Positions 1-10,132 are shown, numbered from the stretch's first letter. The stretch is 64,000 nt of DNA from Axinella damicornis (GCA_963931865.1 OZ007510.1:11299698-11363697); one strand, 5' to 3'. Numbers and translations are program-made. Notes: generated from the letters alone by a model not told the origin.

Positions 1-864
1 GAAAGTGGTACTCCCATTGAAAGACACACTGCTGTTATATGCAAAGACTCCACCACCACCACCATCATTAGCTGAGTTGTTACTGAAAATGGTACTCCCA
101 TTGAAACTCATGACACTGCTGGAATCTGCAAAGACTCCACCACCACCATTCCCACTAGCTGAATTATTACTGAAAGTGGTACTCCCATCGAAACTAATCA
201 CACTGCTGGAATATGCATAGACTGCACCACCAACATGCGTAGCTGAATTATTACTGAAAGTGGTATTCCCATTGAAAGACACACTGCTGTTACCTTCAAA
301 GACTCCACCACCAAGCATAGCTGAATTGTTACTGAAAGTGGTACTCCCTTTGAAACTCACATGACTGGCAACCACACCGAGTGCACTACCAAAGCTATCC
401 TGGAAGGTACAGTTAGTGATCTCAGTCACCTGAACCCACTCAAGGTACACTCCAAAATTAGAACCAGAAGGCTGAATCTGATGACTTCTGGAACAGGAAG
501 CAAAAGCTAAGCCATCAATTCTCACCAGTGAGATGTTCCTGAAAGTAAACCCAACATGGGAGCTGCACACAATACTGGTTCCGGGTATCAGTGCACTGGA
601 GTCTCCTAGGATGTCCAATTGCTGGATGTTGGTTATGTCCAGGTTTACATTGAGAGTGTGAATACCTTGTAAAAATTGCAGCGTGATGTTGGAAGTGTTG
701 AAATATTCTCCATGGCGTTCAGCGTACTCAGACAGAGTGTGGCAGGGGTATGTGGGACATGATGTGTTAGATGATGCTGGTTTCACGTGTAGGATTTCTC
801 CGTAGGTCAGTGAGGGGAGGGCCAGAGCCACCATGAAGGTGAGCATGCCCATGTGGGGAGCCAT
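1..864 (-). CDS. PMP-repeat secreted protein, N-terminal part (partial, runs off left edge)
   Basis: An open frame of 288 codons runs from an ATG at 864 to the window edge without a stop. The N-terminus is hydrophobic (about residues 5-20, MGMLTFMVALALPSLTYG), as in a signal peptide. A Cys-containing segment follows (CPTYPCHTL, about residues 36-44). From about residue 170 a repeat of roughly 24-30 residues alternates FSNNSA with GGGVF or GGAVY and SVSFNGSTTF. FxxN and GGA(I/V) are the two signatures of chlamydial polymorphic-membrane-protein repeats, which build a right-handed beta-helix. Family members end in a Cys-rich and membrane-spanning part, and a broken copy of that part lies at 11.86-12.5 kb. 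The protein is probably exported. Its function is unknown. The start is the first ATG and is followed directly by the hydrophobic segment. Confidence 0.75.
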   Translation of the reverse strand, partial: MAPHMGMLTFMVALALPSLTYGEILHVKPASSNTSCPTYPCHTLSEYAERHGEYFNTSNITLQFLQGIHTLNVNLDITNIQQLDILGDSSALIPGTSIVCSSHVGFTFRNISLVRIDGLAFASCSRSHQIQPSGSNFGVYLEWVQVTEITNCTFQDSFGSALGVVASHVSFKGSTTFSNNSAMLGGGVFEGNSSVSFNGNTTFSNNSATHVGGAVYAYSSSVISFDGSTTFSNNSASGNGGGGVFADSSSVMSFNGSTIFSNNSANDGGGGGVFAYNSSVSFNGSTTF

Positions 865-1096
865 TGTTTAAGCTGTTGGGAGGATAGTAGAAACTTAACT
901 GTTAGCTGTAGTACATAGCATGTCGCCACAATTGGCATGCTATAGCTACTGAACAATACTGCTACCACATTAGCAGTACCTAACCACATACATAAACATG
1001 TGCAAAACCTCTCAAACACCAACTCTCAAACCTGCCACATATTGAGAGACACGCCCACTTCCGCTGCAAATAAAATTTGCGATTCGTTGCTAGTAC

Positions 1097-1627
1097 ATGA
1101 ATTTCAACAGGAAGGACTTCCTAGATTCTGCCTGGGATGCATTGGCTGCCAGAGAGCTTGAAGAGTGGAGTAGATCCCTCTGGACCTTCCCCCGGGGCTC
1201 TGAGACAACAGGCAGGCTCAGACTCTACAGGACATTGAAACCCCAACCTATCGCAGAGGCCTATGTGACTGGTCCAATTCCAGCAGACTGGAGAAGAGTA
1301 ATGGCTGCTCTGAGAATGGGGTGCCTCCCATTGGAGGTGGAGACAGGTCGTTTTGGGTGTGCTGCAAGACCTCTCCAACAGAGGCTGTGTAAACTCTGCT
1401 CCTTAGATGTGGAGAATGAAGAACACTTTTTACTGCACTGCCCTGCCTTACAAAATGAAAGGACAGACCTCTTCAACGTCATGTGTGGGATAGAGGGAAA
1501 CCAGTTTCTGTGTTTGAATCCCACTGAAAAAGCCCTCTCAATTCTAAAGCTGTCCCAACAACCAAGACACCTTTGTAAACTCATTTTCTGTATGTACACC
1601 AAACGATGTGCACTCCTTGCTATATAG
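1097..1627 (+). pseudogene. C-terminal remnant of a non-LTR retrotransposon ORF2
   Basis: The 176-residue frame has the look of the tail of a LINE polyprotein. It has an LRMGCLPLEVETGR-type segment followed by a zinc-knuckle-like pattern, CKLC-(9)-EEHFLLHC, near residues 97-115. Only the tail is present and no reverse transcriptase domain lies upstream, so this is a 5'-truncated copy, the usual fate of LINE insertions. A minisatellite and a (TTGA)n-type tail lie downstream and probably belong to the same insertion. Family identification is by motif only. Confidence 0.6.
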
Positions 1628-1634
1628 CAGTGGT

Positions 1635-2490
1635 ATTCTCAAAAGGGGTGCCAGGGAAGCCTTGTCTGTCCTGTCTGTCCTATATGTTAGTCGGTCCTCT
1701 GGCATTCCGAGAGGGGTACACCAAGGGAAGGCTTTGTCTGTCCTACATGTAGTCTGTCCTCTGGCATCCCGAGAAGGGTACACCAGGGGGAGGCTTTGTC
1801 TGTCCTACATGTAGCCTGTCCTCTGGCATCCCGAGAAGGGTACACCAGGGGGAGGCTTTGTCTGTCCTACACGTAGTCTGTCCTCTGGCATCCCGAGAAG
1901 GGTACACCAGGGGGAGGCTTTGTCTGTCCTACATGTAGTCTGTCCTCTGGCATCCCGAGAAGGGTACACCAGGGGGAGGCTTTGTCTGTCCTACATGTAG
2001 TCTGTCCTCTGGCATCCCGAAAAGGGTACACCAGGGGGAGGCTTTGTCTGTCCTACATGTAGTCTGTCCTCTGGCATCCCGAGAAGGGTACACCAGGGGG
2101 AGGCTTTGTCTGTCCTACATGTAGTCTGTCCTCTGGCATCCCGAGTAGGGTACACCAGGGGAAGGCTTCGTCTGTCCTACATGTAGTCTGTCCTCTGGCA
2201 TCCCGAGAAGGGTACACCAGGGGAAGGCTTCGTCTGTCCTACATGTAGTCTGTCCTCTGGCATCCCGAGAAGGGTACACCAGGGGGAGGCTTTGTCTGTC
2301 CTACATGTAGTCTGTCCTCTGGTGCTCCGAGAGGGGCACCGGGGAAGGCTTGTCCGTCATACTTGTAGTCTGTCCTCTGGTATTCCGAGAGGGGTACCAG
2401 AGGAAGGCTTGTCCGTCCTTCATGTAGTCTGTCCTCTGGTATTCCGAGAGGGGTGCCAGTGGAAGGCTGTCTGTCCTTCATGTAGGCTGT
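1635..2490 (+). repeat. 62-bp minisatellite, about 14 copies
   Basis: A unit of about 62 bp (core GGCATCCCGAGAAGGGTACA) repeats without interruption. Middle copies are nearly identical and the outer copies diverge, as expected of unequal exchange. It sits between the LINE ORF tail and the TTGA tail, so it looks like an amplified 3' untranslated segment of the retroelement. Confidence 0.85.
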
Positions 2491-2666
2491 CTCTGTATCC
2501 ACACCTCCCAGCACATCCCACAGCATGTATATTATAATTATTCTTGCAAACCACAAAATTTTTATGCATTTGTAAACTATCCGATTATATCACATATCAT
2601 GATGATAAATACCCTGTCTCATAAGCCTCCCCAGGCTGGTTGCTTTTATGCAAGTGACATAAAATG

Positions 2667-2693
2667 TTGATTGATTGATTGATTGATTGATTG
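2667..2693 (+). repeat. (TTGA)n microsatellite, probable LINE 3' terminus
   Basis: Six TTGA/TGAT units follow a short unique 3' segment. Short tandem repeats in place of poly(A) end many CR1/L2/RTE-like LINEs. From here to 3594 I see no gene. Confidence 0.6.
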
Positions 2694-2882
2694 TACGCAC
2701 GCGGTACTGTCAACGAGATAAAAATATCATTCAACGCTCTGTATCTCCGGTTGTGCGATAGCTACGATTCGAACACTAGTACTGTAGTTGCATTAGTATG
2801 GATCTACTTGTTCTGCGCAATCAAAGACCATGTGCACACCACTGATCAATATAAATGCATGCAGTGATACACTGCCTGCAGG

Positions 2883-2901
2883 TAGCCTGGGAACGAGGCT
2901 A
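2883..2901. mobile_element. Minimal TAGCC...GGCTA foldback element
   Basis: A 19-bp copy of the foldback family whose arms read TAGCCTCGTTCCCAGGC. Only the terminal arms remain. Flanking GCCTGCAG occurs on both sides, slightly shifted. Confidence 0.4.
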
Positions 2902-3598
2902 TAGCCTGCAGATTGAAGTGCTGAAGAAACTTACACAATATCACGTTTAGCACATTGGCTCGCCTTTCATAGTATCAATTAAGTGGTGCAGTTTGAGATG
3001 TGGCTAGTGACACCAGAGATACAGTCACATATTAAAGTTACTCACCTCCTACAGTCAGCGGCAGTTTTCCTTCACTCTTGGTAGATGATACAACACTTGT
3101 GCAGCAGCAACAGTACGTATATATAGCAGCACGTTGACTCACAGCATGCAATCAGCTGACATCATGCGGCAGTGAGTGCAAATTCTGAAGAGTATTTCAA
3201 TGTCAAGTCTATAATACCTGATGTCCGTAATGTGTGATGTCATGGGGCATTCCAAGAACTAGAACTCGTGCCCAGACCACACCCCTTCGCGGGGGAGAGA
3301 CGGTCTGGTGAATTAACGAAGTCGGGGCTTGAAGCATACTACGGAATGTATAATCATTGTATACCTGCGAAAGCGTCTGCTGAAGGCTCCCGTGTCGACC
3401 AAGCGCAATCATGGCTACTCATATCGGGAGAGAAGATGAACTAACCTTTTGCCGCTCACCCATGCATGGCCCATAGGTTTTTGGCAACTTTCGCCGTCCA
3501 TGGAAGAAATAGACCAGCCTTACCTTACGTTGCAGAGAAGTGATCGGCAAGGCCCGCGCAACATTGTCGTAGATCTCGGTAATTTTCTTTCCCCTTAA

Positions 3599-3615
3599 GG
3601 TTCCGGGATACCCAA
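3599..3615 (+). mobile_element. Left terminal repeat of a possible outer TTAA element
   Basis: TTAA at 3595-3598 is followed by GGTTCCGGGATACCCAA. The sequence at 10040-10056 is close to its reverse complement (GGTTACGGGATACCCAA when read inverted, one mismatch). The two could be the ends of an older element of about 6.5 kb into which the elements between were inserted. The right-hand TTAA is missing; a foldback element starts at 10057. No coding capacity is recognised in 3616-4261. Confidence 0.35.
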
Positions 3616-5135
3616 ATGTAATTAACGGGTGATTAATTAAGTGGGCGGGACTTCATAGTTTTACAACTAATGTGGAGCTCGTTCTGGCTCACCCTAGTAA
3701 GCAAGGCCCACGCACTATGAAGTACAAGAGATGTACCGTTGGATACTGCGGAGATGAGCGGTATAAGCGCTAGGGCACATGCACTGCGTGCAGTTATCGT
3801 ACGACTCTGTTACAAGGATTTTGTGACGTCAAATTTTGCAGATAGAAAGGGACATTCAGAGCACAAATCGTACTTTATCGAGACCTACCTTGCCGATAGT
3901 GGTGACAGAGACCATAGTGAAAGCCCAGGGAGGTCTACGATGAGAGATAGAATCGACGGAAGTCGAAAGTGGAACTTGAGTCACAGAGGTCAAACCTTCC
4001 CCCTTTCAGCACGTACTACTTCACGGAAAGAGCCGACTATCACTGTTCAGCTGTCTCTGGCACTGCAACAGGTACCTCACTTTCACTCGCGGTAACAGCG
4101 CACACCCTACACTGAACGGCAGCGAAGACGTTTGACGTCGAAAATCAGTGGCCATCATGAACACGTCTTCACTATGGCAGGACAGCAGCTGTCTTGGTTA
4201 GGCGCATGCGTACAGGAAGTCACGCCCATTTAATTGGCCTAATACAGAAAGTCATGCCCACTTAAGGTGGCGGGATACCGGAAGGGGCGTGGTTAACAGT
4301 CCAGACTCAACAACTCAACGCCGGCTGCATGCATTAGACTACAGCCACAAAACCTGGAACATGAATAGAGAACTGCCACACGAACTCACACAACACAAAA
4401 ACGATGATGGATCACCTTGCGCAGCTTGCGTGACAACGCTATACTAGCGATCAAAGCGTGCACAATTTTCTAACCAAACGCTGCCTCACCAAGAACCCGC
4501 GAGTCTAAAACAGCACGATCTCCGAATACTCTTTAGTATACTCTAGTGACAGACCGAGTTCTTTTTTGGCAAATCTCTTTCGGTTTTTTCGAACACAGCA
4601 AACAACTGGAAAAATACCGTAGTGTTTCACATTCCATGCTACTCTGGACACGCAAGCTTTTTTGGAAACGTTTAGCGGTTACATTTTATAACTCAGGCCC
4701 TGCCCTGTCCATTTTTCAGTATTTTGGTGGATAAGCCGGTTGAAGTATATGGCTACTGAATTTTATTTTTGGTTAGAAAAAATCACTGTTATATACACGC
4801 ATGCGCGCGTGCAATCACAAATGATTATTGCCGCGGGGCAGCTAGGTGAATGAACTTCACAGTCCAGCCCCACAAAGCTACTTGTCAGACATACATATAA
4901 AAATAAGCTGGATCTGTCCTGCAGAAGGATAGGGAGTGCTACGACCCACATGTGAGTAGGGGAAAATCATCAAACAACAACGACAACCAAAGAGCCGCTC
5001 AACAGGAGAGCATCCAGTCCTGGCAGCAGCACCAGCCCCTGAAGGAAGCAGGATTATCAATCTTGAACAGCTTGTATCCTTCGTCACCAACATAGGGTCT
5101 CATTCAAAGTCCCATGGGAATGTATATATCTTTGA

Positions 5136-5411
5136 TTGGTGAGACGTCCCGCAATGATATGGCATCTGTTCTCAGTGCAAAATGTGTCTGCCATTGACAA
5201 ATGCTGGTGGCAGTCTCTTGAAGAGTCGATGAGAGAGGAGGCTGCAGAGGAAGAGAAGAGAATAGCTATAGAGAAAGGGTCTTATCGTGAGGGGGTTCCG
5301 TCTATTACAGTTACTTTGGATGCAGGTTGGAGCAAGCACTCACATAAACATAGTTACAACGCTATATCAGTCAGGAGTAGAAATTATTGTGGGAATGGAA
5401 TCCAGAAGTGA
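5136..5411 (+). pseudogene. Mutator-like transposase domain fragment
   Basis: The 91-residue frame contains an acidic helical stretch (SMREEAAEEEKRIAIEKGSY), then GVPSITVTLDAGWSKHSHKH and SYNAISVRSRNYCGNGI. The block V-T-L-D-x-G-W-x-K-x-S-H-K-H-S-Y-N-A is characteristic of the Mutator-like transposase domain in cnidarian and sponge transposon proteins. The frame breaks just after this block where the domain should continue, so the gene is truncated or frameshifted. It lies within the 4266-7354 element. Confidence 0.55.
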
Positions 5412-5880
5412 TATGATTGGCCAATTGAAGGGGTTTATACACCTGTAAATTTCATGTAGTTACAGCGTTATACATTTAGCATCATAGATAGACAGTAGAT
5501 ATAGACTATAGATAGCTACCTCAATGTACAGTTCATGATTCGGTCTTGCGCACAAGCGTCTTTGCGTGTGAGCGCTGTAGCCAGACGAGCGTGGAGCAGG
5601 ACTTCGGACTTGGTCGTCTTTCGTACGTCTTACCTCCGTAAGTGTCATGGGGCGGGGCAAATTTCGTGCGATCCCAGAGTCTGGTTCCGCTTCGGAGTCA
5701 CAGTCCCAAACACGAGGCACGAGTAATCGAGTTGTCGGTTAGCGGATGGCGAGAGCAGCTGCTATAAAACTCACCCATCTCTGCACGAAGTCTTTCTGAC
5801 TGAACAGTTGCTAACTGTTTCGGTTGCTAATACAGAAAGCGATTTGATTCGCTACCAGCTGTATAGTATAAATACCTTAA

Positions 5881-6011
5881 ACGATGAAACCCTCGGGGCC
5901 TACGGGATTTAGATCCCCTTGGAAACCTATAGACACCCTTGCGCTTCGCGCGCGGGTGTCTATATAGTTTCCGCGGGGCTCTAAATCCCGTAGACCCCTC
6001 GGTTTCATCGT
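5881..6011. mobile_element. 131-bp foldback MITE at TTAA
   Basis: A near-perfect hairpin. ACGATGAAACC at the left and GGTTTCATCGT at the right are bounded by TTAA at 5877-5880 and 6012-6015. The arms continue inward past CCCTCGGGGCCTACGGGATT to a short GC-rich loop near 5940-5955. It has no coding capacity. It is nested inside the 3,089-bp TTAA element. Confidence 0.75.
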
Positions 6012-6153
6012 TTAACTGTATGTTGGTGTCAGAAACAAATACTGCAGTGTGTGTGTAAGGGCCGAGACAAAGGGAGAAGAACCACCACAGCATGAATGCC
6101 ACAAAAATTGGGATGGGTCATCTTCCTCTATGGAAACTGACATCAATACATTA

Positions 6154-6365
6154 ATGTGTGTCTGTGTGTGAAGGAAGTGGGATTTTCGTGGGGCGGGACT
6201 AGACTAATGACGCGCAAAGCGGATGCAATCGGGGAGCAGCAGTAGAAGGGGGAGAGCAGCTGAAGCGGACACAATCAGAGAGCAGCAGCTGAAGCGGACG
6301 CAAACAGCGAGCAGCAGCTCTGCACAGAGAGCTGTTCTGTTTGGCGCCGGATTACTCACTACGTT
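6154..6365 (+). repeat. Dispersed GC-rich repeat with ~28-bp internal units (copy 1)
   Basis: A short GT run leads into GGAAGTGGGATTTTCGTGGG and then several degenerate units of GAAGCGGACACAATC...GAGCAGCAG, ending CTCTGCACAGAGAGCTGT. A second copy lies at 51031-51364. Its class is unknown. Confidence 0.6.
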
Positions 6366-6489
6366 AATCAGTGTGTGGACAGATTGCCAAGCGCAGGAGT
6401 GACACCAAGGTAGCTAGCTAATCTGGTCAAAACACTTCTTTATACTTCCTTCAAGGGAACTGATGCCACTAAGTGGGCCAAGAGCCAGA

Positions 6490-7007
6490 CAATCAAAGAG
6501 TGCTTACCAAAACCAGCAATTGTCGTCTGCAACAGTGGACTGGTCTTTCATTGTTTGCACCACTGGCTTGGTGCCAGTCCAGATGGTCTTGTGTATGACC
6601 CAAAATGGATTGTGGAAAATAAGAAGCCATACGCTGTGAGGACAATGAGTCTTTGGGAGGCTGCCTCACAAAGGAAGGACTTCTGCTTAGCCCAGACGGT
6701 CTCTGTCTCTGAAGCGGACACACAATCATTACTACCAAGTCCAGGCAGCAATGTCCTGCACAGGACGGAAGTGGCGTGATCTGGTTGTTTGCACATTCAA
6801 CAGTCGATCTTCACGTGGAGCGGGTCGTGCTTGGATTCCGAGTTCTGGAAATCAGTCATGTGTCGCCTTCACTCCTACTTTTCTGCTATTCTCCCAGAAC
6901 TTGTTGTTCCTTACTTGCAGAAAGGGGGAATACGGGAGCCCTCAGAGTGGCTGCATGATCCAGATTCGTGGGAGACACACAGATATCTGGTAGTAGCGCT
7001 ACTGTTG
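6490..7007 (+). pseudogene. YqaJ-type nuclease domain remnant of the transposon
   Basis: Reading across three frames gives HHWLGASPDGLVYDP, IVENKKPYAVRTMSLWEAA, HNHYYQVQAAMSCTGRKWRD and ERVVLDSEFWKS-like blocks, then ILPELVVPYL. The order GASPDG, E-x-K, HxYYxQVQ, TG-x-W-x-D is that of YqaJ-family recombinase/nuclease domains carried by animal Mutator/Kolobok-like transposons. Two frameshifts (about 6720 and 6800) show it is dead. The last block ends at a stop near 7008. The E-x-K catalytic pattern is still visible. Confidence 0.6.
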
Positions 7008-7358
7008 TGAACCCCTAGCCCTGCGTTGGTCATAATTTATCAGTGAATACTTCATTGTAGCTACTTCATCATGGATATACGGGTACAAGAATTATCAATG
7101 ATTTGCTAGCCTAGAAACAACTAAAAAGACCTCTAAACAGTATGTTCACGTACCTTTTCCCTCTGTCAGAAGTGTTTCCGCCTTCTGGTTGCTGGCATGG
7201 CGGCAGTACAGCTGTACAGTCGATCGAATCGAGTTTATGGGGGTGCCACGTGCAGAATAGAAGTTATAATTGTTACGTTAAATTTGATGTTACGGTAACT
7301 TCCGGTGTAATTAAACGCGCGTAGCGCCGACCGCGGTACCGGTATCCCGCCACCTTAA

Positions 7359-8006
7359 GGTCGCGGGCTAGTCTTCGGCGCATTGCGCAGAGCGGCGCGC
7401 ACTAAATAGAATACCAGCCTGAAGCACTATACTAACACATGGAGGCAGCCTCACACAAGCTACTAACAATTTTATACCACAGAATAAAATCAGAAACATA
7501 CCTGACAAGTTCATGACAACCACAGCTAACGAGTACCACTCTCGTAGAATGCGGGTTCGTATAGTTTAGACGGACAGCTGCTTTGTATCCAGAGCAGGAC
7601 GCTCGAGTACAAGCAAAAATCACCTTCAAGGACACATTCTAGGCTACACTTGGCTCTGTACGGCCACTATGTTCAGCGGTTAGACAAAAACTATACGTAC
7701 CCGCAAAGTACAGTTGCTGGACATCCTGGATCTCTCTTTTGGATTGGTGTCCTTCCGTCAGTCAAACTGGGCTGTGGTTCAAATAACTTTCGCCCGAACA
7801 ACAACAGCTTTAGCCAGAGACTTCGCCCACAAAACGTACAACGACGCCTTGGCACGTACTGGCTCAGTGGCTGCCTCTACACTTTCCACGATGTCTAATT
7901 GACTTCCGCAAAAGGTCAATAGGTTCACGAAAATTGACAGTACAGCTGGAAAACAATACTCGCGCGTAGCACGCTAATTGAATTAATACGCGACTAGCCC
8001 GCGACC
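7359..8006. mobile_element. 648-bp TTAA MITE (GGTCGCGGG family)
   Basis: Perfect 15-bp inverted termini, GGTCGCGGGCTAGTC at 7359-7373 and its complement at 7992-8006, are flanked by TTAA at 7355-7358 and 8007-8010. The left TTAA is the right TTAA of the 3,089-bp element, so the two elements share one target copy. Short internal frames match nothing I recognise. Confidence 0.75.
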
Positions 8007-8010
8007 TTAA

Positions 8011-8611
8011 CCCTTTAACCACCGAATTCTTCCCACCAAGACAACACATTTTCATGCATTCAGAGCACACCACTTTCGTAGGTACTCCTCTCCCACAGCA
8101 TTCGCTCCTCAGCGGCCAAACTTGGTGGGGCCCGCACACATGGAGAGACCCCTCTGGCAATACCGTTAATGATATTCATGACCCCCCACAAGGCCAGCAA
8201 TCGGAGGTCAAATGTGTATGTCAGCCGGATTTTCGCCCAGCATTTCCCTAAACTTGGGCCAGATCTGACTGATGGCACACCTTACACCACCAATTTGCAG
8301 GTTTTCTTGAGGCCCTGGGTGGGGTCTATGAATATCATTAGAGTCAAAAATCCTCGGGCCAATGAATCTCATTAAAATCAAAAAACGCCCACGACAGTCG
8401 AAGGGGGGGCCCCCGCCCCCCCTTTCGAAACCCCCCTGCCTTTCGTTTAGTGGGGAGGGCGCGCCGAAATCTGACCAAATTTTTGGGTTCGTTCCTCAAA
8501 ATTGTCCCTAGGCCCTCTGAAGACTTTTTGGTCTCTTTTTGGACTGACGAGAAGCCCTATGAGTGCATAGGGTCAAAATGACGCCTATAGACGTCAATGG
8601 GGCTTAAAGGG
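8011..8611 (+). mobile_element. 601-bp TTAA MITE, CCCTTTAA family, copy A
   Basis: Begins CCCTTTAACC after TTAA (8007-8010) and ends TTAAAGGG before TTAA (8612-8615). CCC...GGG ends with TTAA are typical of piggyBac-type termini. The sub-terminal GACGTCTATAGACGTC palindrome and poly-G/C segment are shared by all copies in this window (8734-9334, 10485-11030, 61903-62499). Its first TTAA is also the last TTAA of the preceding element. Confidence 0.75.
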
Positions 8612-8733
8612 TTAATGAGATTCATAGTTGGTGAGAATGGGCCCTCAAAACGGCCTAGACTTGCACTGTGTGCCAGTTTGGGATGGTTTGCCGATTTTTA
8701 ATGAGATTCATTGATCCTCCATGCACATATTAA

Positions 8734-9334
8734 CCCTTTAACCACCGAATTCTTCCCACCAAGACAACACATTTTCATGCATTCAGAGCACACCACTTTC
8801 GTAGGTACTCCTCTCCCACAGCATTCGCTCCTCAGCGGCCAAACTTGGTGGGGCCCGCACACATGGAGAGACCCCTCTGGCAATACCGTTAATGATATTC
8901 ATGACCCCCCACAAGGCCAGCAATCGGAGGTCAAATGTGTATGTCAGCCGGATTTTCGCCCAGCATTTCCCTAAACTTGGGCCAGATCTGACTGATGGCA
9001 CACCTTACACCACCAATTTGCAGGTTTTCTTGAGGCCCTGGGTGGGGTCTATGAATATCATTAGAGTCAAAAATCCTCGGGCCAATGAATCTCATTAAAA
9101 TCAAAAAACGCCCACGACAGTTGAAGGGGGGGCCCCCGCCCCCCCTTTCGAAACCCCCCTGCCTTTCGTTTAGTGGGGAGGGCGCGCCGAAATCTGACCA
9201 AATTTTTGGGTTCGTTCCTCAAAATTGTCCCTAGGCCCTCTGAAGACTTTTTGGTCTCTTTTTGGACTGACGAGAAGCCCTATGAGTGCATAGGGTCAAA
9301 ATGACGCCTATAGACGTCAATGGGGCTTAAAGGG
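8734..9334 (+). mobile_element. 601-bp TTAA MITE, CCCTTTAA family, copy B
   Basis: Flanked by TTAA at 8730-8733 and 9335-9338. It is nearly identical to copy A, and the ~118-bp sequence following each copy is also repeated. The pair therefore arose as a 723-bp tandem duplication of element plus flank, not as two insertions. Confidence 0.75.
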
Positions 9335-9456
9335 TTAATGAGATTCATAGTTGGTGAGAATGGGCCCTCAAAACGGCCTAGACTTGCACTGTGTGCCAGT
9401 TTGGGATGGTTTGCCGATTTTTAATGAGATTCATTGATCCTCCATGCACATATTAA

Positions 9457-10028
9457 GGTTACGGGATCCCCGCGCGGTGGGCGTGGCCAGACAATTTGTT
9501 CAACCCCATTTTTCTCCCACAAAAATTAAGCTAGTGAAATCAAACTTACTAGACACAAAGCAGGGAGGGTAGTCAACATGCAGACTAATCATCATTACAG
9601 TAGCTCACACTGTAGCCGTTGTACGAAGGTTAAATCAGTTCCAGCAAACTATTCGCCAAAAATCTCCAGTGCGAAGACCGCAAGCAACTCGATTCTACTG
9701 TTGGGAGACACGCCATAGGAAGCTCTAGGGCGGGACGTAAGCGTTTTGTGGCTAGGTTGAGCAGTCCTCGAAAGAACGACTCTTGAGTATGAATAACCGC
9801 CATCTTGACTCCTCTCTTTGGAATACAGCGTCGTATAACTTCGGAACGGTCATCAGTATTTACAAAAATGCTTCGTCCGGCCCTTTCTATACAGTTTGTG
9901 CCTATTTCAATACGGTCTTCCAAGTCCAGGTTGGATCACACGGCTTTATTTTTGGCGACAAAATAACTATGAAATAGCGCTTAATTAAGTATACGGCGCG
10001 CGTATCCGCGCGCAGGGATCCCGTAACC
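9457..10028. mobile_element. 572-bp TTAA MITE (GGTTACGGG family), copy 1
   Basis: Inverted termini GGTTACGGGATCCC at 9457-9470 and its complement at 10015-10028 are bounded by TTAA at 9453-9456 and 10029-10032. The termini resemble those of the element at 55788-56402. A 97-residue minus-strand frame inside (9630-9923) is not recognised. Confidence 0.75.
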
Positions 10029-10056
10029 TTAATTAGTTATTGGGTATCCCGTAACC

Positions 10057-10132
10057 TAGCCTCGTTCCCAGGCCGCGTGGGAGGAGAGAAGACGTCTTCT
10101 CTCCTCCCACGCGCGGCCTGGGAACGAGGCTA
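10057..10132. mobile_element. Foldback element TAGCCTCG...CGAGGCTA (76 bp)
   Basis: Perfect arms TAGCCTCGTTCCCAGGCC and complement, continuing inward to a GAGAAGACGTCTTCTC centre. It abuts the terminus-like sequence that ends at 10056. No target duplication is visible. Confidence 0.65.

Larger units (their letters stand above)
4266..7354 (+). mobile_element. 3,089-bp TTAA-flanked DNA transposon (Kolobok-like candidate), decayed
   Basis: Perfect 16-bp terminal inverted repeats, GGTGGCGGGATACCGG at 4266-4281 and its complement at 7339-7354, are bounded by TTAA at 4262-4265 and 7355-7358. Inside are broken frames like a Mutator-like transposase domain (5136-5411) and a YqaJ-type nuclease (about 6490-7000). 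TTAA target duplications are known for the piggyBac and Kolobok superfamilies. The GG...CC termini and Mutator/YqaJ-type contents favour Kolobok or a relative over piggyBac; this assignment is inference. A 131-bp TTAA palindrome (5881-6011) is nested inside. Frameshifts make the copy non-autonomous now. Confidence 0.7.

Noticed and set aside
2667..2693. TTGATTGATTG run considered as telomere-like repeat
   Set aside because: Only six units, wrong unit for animal telomeres, and placed as a LINE tail.
3739..4095. 118-codon plus-strand ORF
   Set aside because: No recognisable motif and it lies in transposon-rich sequence; probably chance or decayed transposon sequence.
9630..9923. 97-codon minus-strand ORF inside a TTAA MITE
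   Set aside because: No recognisable transposase motif; length is within chance expectation for this composition.
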